NCBI GenBank assembly: GCA_021836225.1
Contig: JAKBJA010000172.1
Span: 1-64,000, forward strand
Reading direction: 5' to 3'
DNA: 64,000 bases
Origin: Pseudomonadota bacterium
Lineage (GTDB): Bacteria; Pseudomonadota; Gammaproteobacteria; Burkholderiales; Thiobacillaceae
The translations under genes were made by a program, and so were the position numbers. How positions within the stretch are numbered: position 1 is the first letter of the stretch; every line of letters starts with the position of its first letter. Under the pieces are notes generated by a model. The model did no database searches. It saw only the letters and a list, made by a program, of their open reading frames with translations, and was not told where the DNA came from. Positions 60,705-64,000 of the stretch are shown piece by piece.

Positions 60705-61715
60705 TCACTCTTTCTCAAAGTAGAAAGCTGCCCGACCGCCACGGCCAGCTGAATTGATTTGCTCTGCCTCTTTCTTGAATTCAAGAATCTCGTTTTTAGT
60801 AAAACTGCTATGGTCTGGGTCAACGAAGTGTGATTGCGGGTCTCGCATGGCGATGTTCCGACGATACTGTTCGCTTCCCAAGAACTCCCATGCCTGCGAA
60901 TCAAACACCACCTTCTTGAATGTCAAGCCAGCAGCGTGTGCAACGCGCTTAATGCTGTCATGAGAATGCAAGTAGAAATGCCGAGGGGCGTCCAACTCAA
61001 CCCAGTCAGTTCCATATCGCTCCCAAAGCGCCGAATCAACGAGGGGTATCCGAATTAGGCAAAACCCACCCTTGACGAGGAGCGTGCTGGCCTGTTTTAG
61101 GGTTTTAAGCTGGTCAGGAAGCTGGTCAGGAATGTGTTCGAGAGAGTGGTGAAACATAATGAGGTCACATGGCTCGTCCAGCGCGTCAATCGACCTTTTC
61201 AGAACTGGAATTCCAACGAAAGTGGTGTCACCAGGGATGAATGGGTCGATGCCAAGAAGCCGCCGAAAACCAAGCTGCTTAAAAGCGGCCAACCTGAATG
61301 GGCGGGCTCCGCAGCCTACGTCAACTATGCGTGCATCAAAGCTTGATATCCCGGCGTTTTTAAGCATCGGTCCATACTCATGAATTTCTTCCGGAAGAGG
61401 AACCAAAGGACGAACCAATCGGCTTAGTCTTAGCTTTTTCCCAAAAAGGGCTGCCTCAGTCCTCCAATGAACCAGGGGTGTCATGATTCCGTGTCCCTTT
61501 GGTATGCGATAGTTTGTGCTGAGCGAGTAATAATTCTTTGGATAATGCCTGGCCATATCGGATGGAAAATGATCGATCTGGAGGCAACCGCATTCACGGC
61601 ACATGAAATACGTAAACTCTTCGCGTGTGCCGAACATCATCTCGCGAATTCTGTACTGTTGATGGGGCCCCTGGGCGTTACAGATGCGGCACCGGAGTTC
61701 ACTGGCTGAATTCAT
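60705..61715 (-). CDS. SAM-dependent methyltransferase with N-terminal Cys cluster
   Basis: A 336-residue class I methyltransferase. The N-terminus has four well-spaced cysteines (Cys9, Cys12, Cys39, Cys42) that look like a zinc site, as in the sugar C-methyltransferase group. The SAM-binding glycine motif is DARIVDVGCGARPFRL (about 127-142), then LIMFHHSLEHIPDQ is the post-II block. The N-terminal Cys domain plus methyltransferase core fits methylation of a nucleotide sugar or polysaccharide residue. It contains a 12-base tandem duplication (61107-61130). The upstream 81 bases are non-coding. Confidence 0.87.
   Translation of the reverse strand: MNSASELRCRICNAQGPHQQYRIREMMFGTREEFTYFMCRECGCLQIDHFPSDMARHYPKNYYSLSTNYRIPKGHGIMTPLVHWRTEAALFGKKLRLSRLVRPLVPLPEEIHEYGPMLKNAGISSFDARIVDVGCGARPFRLAAFKQLGFRRLLGIDPFIPGDTTFVGIPVLKRSIDALDEPCDLIMFHHSLEHIPDQLPDQLKTLKQASTLLVKGGFCLIRIPLVDSALWERYGTDWVELDAPRHFYLHSHDSIKRVAHAAGLTFKKVVFDSQAWEFLGSEQYRRNIAMRDPQSHFVDPDHSSFTKNEILEFKKEAEQINSAGRGGRAAFYFEKE
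61107..61130. repeat. Perfect 12-base tandem duplication within the methyltransferase gene
   Basis: The unit AAGCTGGTCAGG occurs twice in a row (61107-61118 and 61119-61130) and encodes PDQL-PDQL on the minus strand. It is in frame, so it inserts four residues next to the post-II motif without breaking the protein. It is probably a recent slippage event. Confidence 0.8.
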
Positions 61716-61796
61716 AATTCCCCATCTCAGTCCTGCCCTTACTGGCGTTATTAGGATTTACGTAAAATTTGTTGTTTGCTTTCAACTCGACTTCTA

Positions 61797-62999
61797 CTAA
61801 TAGCGCAGGCGCCATGCCAAATGCCGCGAATACACATTCCGTATTTGGATCATTAGTCGACGTGTGAGCGGAATCCTGTGTCGGGGTAACTGCCCCAGAT
61901 GCGCCAGGCTTGCATCGAGGATCTGTCCAACAGCAGGAATTGAATAATGTTGCGCGACAAAATCGTAGCCGTTCTTTGCAACGCAGTTATATAAGACAGG
62001 ATCGTTCAGCAAGGAAATTACTTGAGCAGAGAAACTCTCAGGCGTGTCACCAATTAGTAAGTCCCTGCCAGATTCGAGTCCGAAGCCTTCCGCGCCAAAC
62101 GAGGTTGTCACAACCGGTAGACCGTAAGACATGGCTTCACCAACCTTGCCTTTCATGCCGCCACCGTAGCGCAATGGCGCGACCGAAATATAAGCCGCTT
62201 CAAGATATGGTGCAGTTTCTGGTACGTAACCCAGCACCTCAACGTGTTCGCTCGCCAGTTCATGGATGGCTTGTGGCGCATTGCTTCCAATAATCTTCAG
62301 CCGCGCCTCTGGGCAAGCAGCGGTAATGCGGGGCATCACGTCTTTGCAGAAATACAACATTGCGTCGACATTGGGATCGTGATTGAAACCACCAACAAAT
62401 ACCAGCTCGCCATAGCGACGACGATTGGGGTCGGGAAACGCGGGCACGTCGTGGATATTGGGGATAACCTCAATGGGCGTGTTCAGTAATTCGCGTTGGA
62501 GCAGCTTCCTGTCATCCTCGCTTACCGCGATAACCATATCCGCGCTCAAGTATGCAGCGAGTTCGCGAGCCTTTACTTCCTTTGCCTTGGCTTCGTCCCT
62601 CGAATCGCCTGTCAATCTGGCGCGAGCCTCAAGTCGGTTGAAGTGCACATCGACCGAGTCCACCACAACCCGGGCTCGTTGGCAGTGACGCTGCAATTGC
62701 CCTAGATAAACCTGCCGAGCCTGATGGTAAAACTCGAACCAGACAATGTCTGGCTGGTAGTGCTTGATTACATGTGCAAAGCCCACTTTGCCTAACGTAA
62801 TGCCAGCCTCTTCAAGTAGCACAGCGGCCTCATTGGGGTCCTGGACAGTGCCGTCATCGTTTAGTGCACAGAAAACAACTTGGTGCTTGCGTGCCAGCAA
62901 GATAAGTAGTGTGTAAAACCGAAGGTAGCCAGAGGCTATGTCAGGTTGGGGAAAGCGATCTGCGATAATAAGAAAATTGTGCACAACTATAACCTTCAT
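61797..62999 (-). CDS. GT4 glycosyltransferase
   Basis: A 400-residue family 4 glycosyltransferase. KVIVVHNFLIIADRFPQPDIASG is the N-terminus, VVVDSVDVHFNRLEARARL the acceptor region, LVFVGGFNHDPNVDAMLYF the start of the donor domain and LRYGGGMKGKVGEAMSYGLPVVTTSFGAEG the EX7E-type motif. It has the look of glycosyltransferases that add a sugar to mature glycans. The ATG at 62999 starts the conserved sequence; a reading from 63074 adds 25 unconserved residues. It is 112 bases downstream of the last GT2 gene, and the region is AT-rich. Confidence 0.92.
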   Translation of the reverse strand: MKVIVVHNFLIIADRFPQPDIASGYLRFYTLLILLARKHQVVFCALNDDGTVQDPNEAAVLLEEAGITLGKVGFAHVIKHYQPDIVWFEFYHQARQVYLGQLQRHCQRARVVVDSVDVHFNRLEARARLTGDSRDEAKAKEVKARELAAYLSADMVIAVSEDDRKLLQRELLNTPIEVIPNIHDVPAFPDPNRRRYGELVFVGGFNHDPNVDAMLYFCKDVMPRITAACPEARLKIIGSNAPQAIHELASEHVEVLGYVPETAPYLEAAYISVAPLRYGGGMKGKVGEAMSYGLPVVTTSFGAEGFGLESGRDLLIGDTPESFSAQVISLLNDPVLYNCVAKNGYDFVAQHYSIPAVGQILDASLAHLGQLPRHRIPLTRRLMIQIRNVYSRHLAWRLRY

Positions 63000-63111
63000 T
63001 AATTCCGCAAATATCAATGAAGCTTCCTGGCAACGGGGAAACTCATAGGTTGGTCTATATGCCTGGCTCCCCACAGGGCTAGTTCATCACCATAGGCAAC
63101 GCAAATGGGCA

Positions 63112-63981
63112 TCAGTCTTTCACCCAAGGCGGGACGAAGTCGCTCCAATACTCGCCGGGTTTAGCGAACCTTTTTACGATAGGCCTTAGCATTTTAAGAA
63201 GCGGGTTGCTGATGATGGCCTCGTAATTTCTGCGGTACCAGGAGTAACGGGTAATCATTTCATCAAGGGTCTTGCGGACGACGTGTTCGCCGCCATGCCG
63301 GATTATGACGAGAGCACAATCGAGGCGCATCAGATCCTCGAAGGCGGTAGTCTTTGCTTGAGGATGGCTAAGAGCTTCGGATAGAAGAGCATCCGTTGTT
63401 ACAAATTTGACGCCGGCCTTGGCCATGCGCAGCCAGAGATCGAGATCAAGGGCGATATGGATACCTTCGTCTATCTGTCCCGCTACCTCCCATGCCCTCC
63501 GTGTGTATGCACTGGAAGGCTGCAAAAAATTTCCGCCGTTTAGCCATGTATAGAGGGTCGCCAGCGTAATCTCCGGCGTGGGCGAAATGTGAAGCACCTC
63601 CTTGCCTGTTTGATCGATAATGCGGCCTTCCCCCACCACCATTCCGGCCTCAGGGTGTGCAGCGAATAGCTCATGCATCTGCTGAAGGGCGCCGGGCAGA
63701 TACCAGTCATCCGAGTTTAGCCAAGTCAGATAATCACCGGTCGCTTTTGTCATGCCCTTGTTGATGGCGTGGCTCTGCCCCCGATCCGGCTCGCTTACCC
63801 AATAGGTCAAATGGCGCTCATGTTTTTTGATGATCTCTACCGTGTTGTCCTTGCTGCCACCATCGATGATGATGAACTCAAGATTCGGATAGCCTTGAGA
63901 TAACACCGAATCGATAGTCTTTTCGATGAATTGGCCCTGGTTGTATGTCGGGGTCACGACGGTGAACTTGGGTGAGGTCAT
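63112..63981 (-). CDS. GT2 glycosyltransferase
   Basis: A 289-residue family 2 glycosyltransferase. FTVVTPTYNQGQFIEKTIDSVL, LEFIIIDGGSKDNTVEIIKKH and YLTWLNSDDWYLPGALQQ hold the donor and metal site; EPDRGQSHAINKGM precedes the metal site. The ATG at 63981 is within 20 bases of the window edge, so the promoter and upstream gene are not visible. It is the first gene seen of the minus-strand glycosyltransferase block. Confidence 0.92.
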   Translation of the reverse strand: MTSPKFTVVTPTYNQGQFIEKTIDSVLSQGYPNLEFIIIDGGSKDNTVEIIKKHERHLTYWVSEPDRGQSHAINKGMTKATGDYLTWLNSDDWYLPGALQQMHELFAAHPEAGMVVGEGRIIDQTGKEVLHISPTPEITLATLYTWLNGGNFLQPSSAYTRRAWEVAGQIDEGIHIALDLDLWLRMAKAGVKFVTTDALLSEALSHPQAKTTAFEDLMRLDCALVIIRHGGEHVVRKTLDEMITRYSWYRRNYEAIISNPLLKMLRPIVKRFAKPGEYWSDFVPPWVKD

Positions 63982-64000
63982 GGGCTAGGTGCCGTCCTGG

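Noticed and set aside
1..64000. tRNA, rRNA, CRISPR array, insertion sequence or phage genes
   Set aside because: Read through on both strands; no cloverleaf, regular direct repeats with spacers, transposase or integrase motifs were seen.

Overview
This is a GC-rich bacterial chromosome segment, most likely from a betaproteobacterium. A Thiobacillus-like or related Nitrosomonadales lineage is my guess, based on gene content and on recognised exosortase A (XrtA/EpsH) families, not on a database search. There are no RNA genes, transposases, phage genes or CRISPR arrays. About 8.4 kb of housekeeping and accessory genes is followed by a roughly 55 kb exopolysaccharide (EPS) locus of the XrtA/PEP-CTERM type that runs to the right edge.

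Region 1 (1-8403). The tail of a YbeD/DUF493 gene is coupled to lipB. Next come a divergent anthranilate-phosphoribosyltransferase-fold gene coupled to a small Rieske protein, a TlpA-like thioredoxin with a secreted hypothetical protein, lipA, and a proline-rich secreted protein with a C-terminal PEP-CTERM signal. A tightly overlapping minus-strand operon follows: MazG-like pyrophosphohydrolase, thioredoxin-like [2Fe-2S] ferredoxin, alpha/beta hydrolase and a NodIJ-like ABC exporter.

Region 2 (8404-34430, plus strand). A near-consensus sigma-54 promoter at 8525-8541 precedes a long, mostly overlapping gene chain. It begins with the export and assembly core: Wza-like lipoprotein, GNVR chain-length protein, tyrosine autokinase, outer-membrane beta-barrel and XrtA-associated ATPase. 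Then come WecB, polysaccharide deacetylase, a FemAB-like protein, glycosyltransferases, exosortase A fused to an EpsI domain, and an asparagine-synthase-type amidotransferase. The tail holds decoration and polymerisation genes: more glycosyltransferases, a sulfotransferase, a CapK/PaaK-like adenylating enzyme, an alpha/alpha-toroid protein, a formyltransferase, an O-antigen ligase/polymerase, and an MBOAT O-acyltransferase with an AlgJ/AlgX-like partner. The PEP-CTERM gene at 4367-5242 has its own sigma-54 promoter, so the sorted substrate and the EPS/sortase operon appear to share RpoN control.

Region 3 (34463-41375). A minus-strand asparagine-synthase paralogue has lost its glutaminase residues. 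Plus-strand genes follow: sulfotransferase, membrane-anchored deacetylase-like protein, GT2, GT4 and a secreted TPR-like protein.

Region 4 (41466-63981, minus strand). This is a modular glycosyltransferase and decoration region: six GT4, four stand-alone GT2, an FkbM methyltransferase, a second SAM methyltransferase with a Cys cluster, a deacetylase, two more sulfotransferases, a second WecB, a second toroid protein and a VCBS/UnbV lipoprotein. It also encodes an unusual 1071-residue fusion of GT2, membrane segments and an alkaline-phosphatase-superfamily domain with a Thr nucleophile. Several stretches look AT-richer than the core, as expected of exchanged polysaccharide genes.

Together the window encodes a heavily decorated EPS (predicted sulfate, acyl, formyl, amide/amino and possibly phospho groups), built and exported with an exosortase that processes PEP-CTERM proteins. 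I do not see an initiating sugar-phosphate transferase, a Wzx flippase, PAPS-synthesis genes or PrsK/PrsR regulators, so these are presumably elsewhere.
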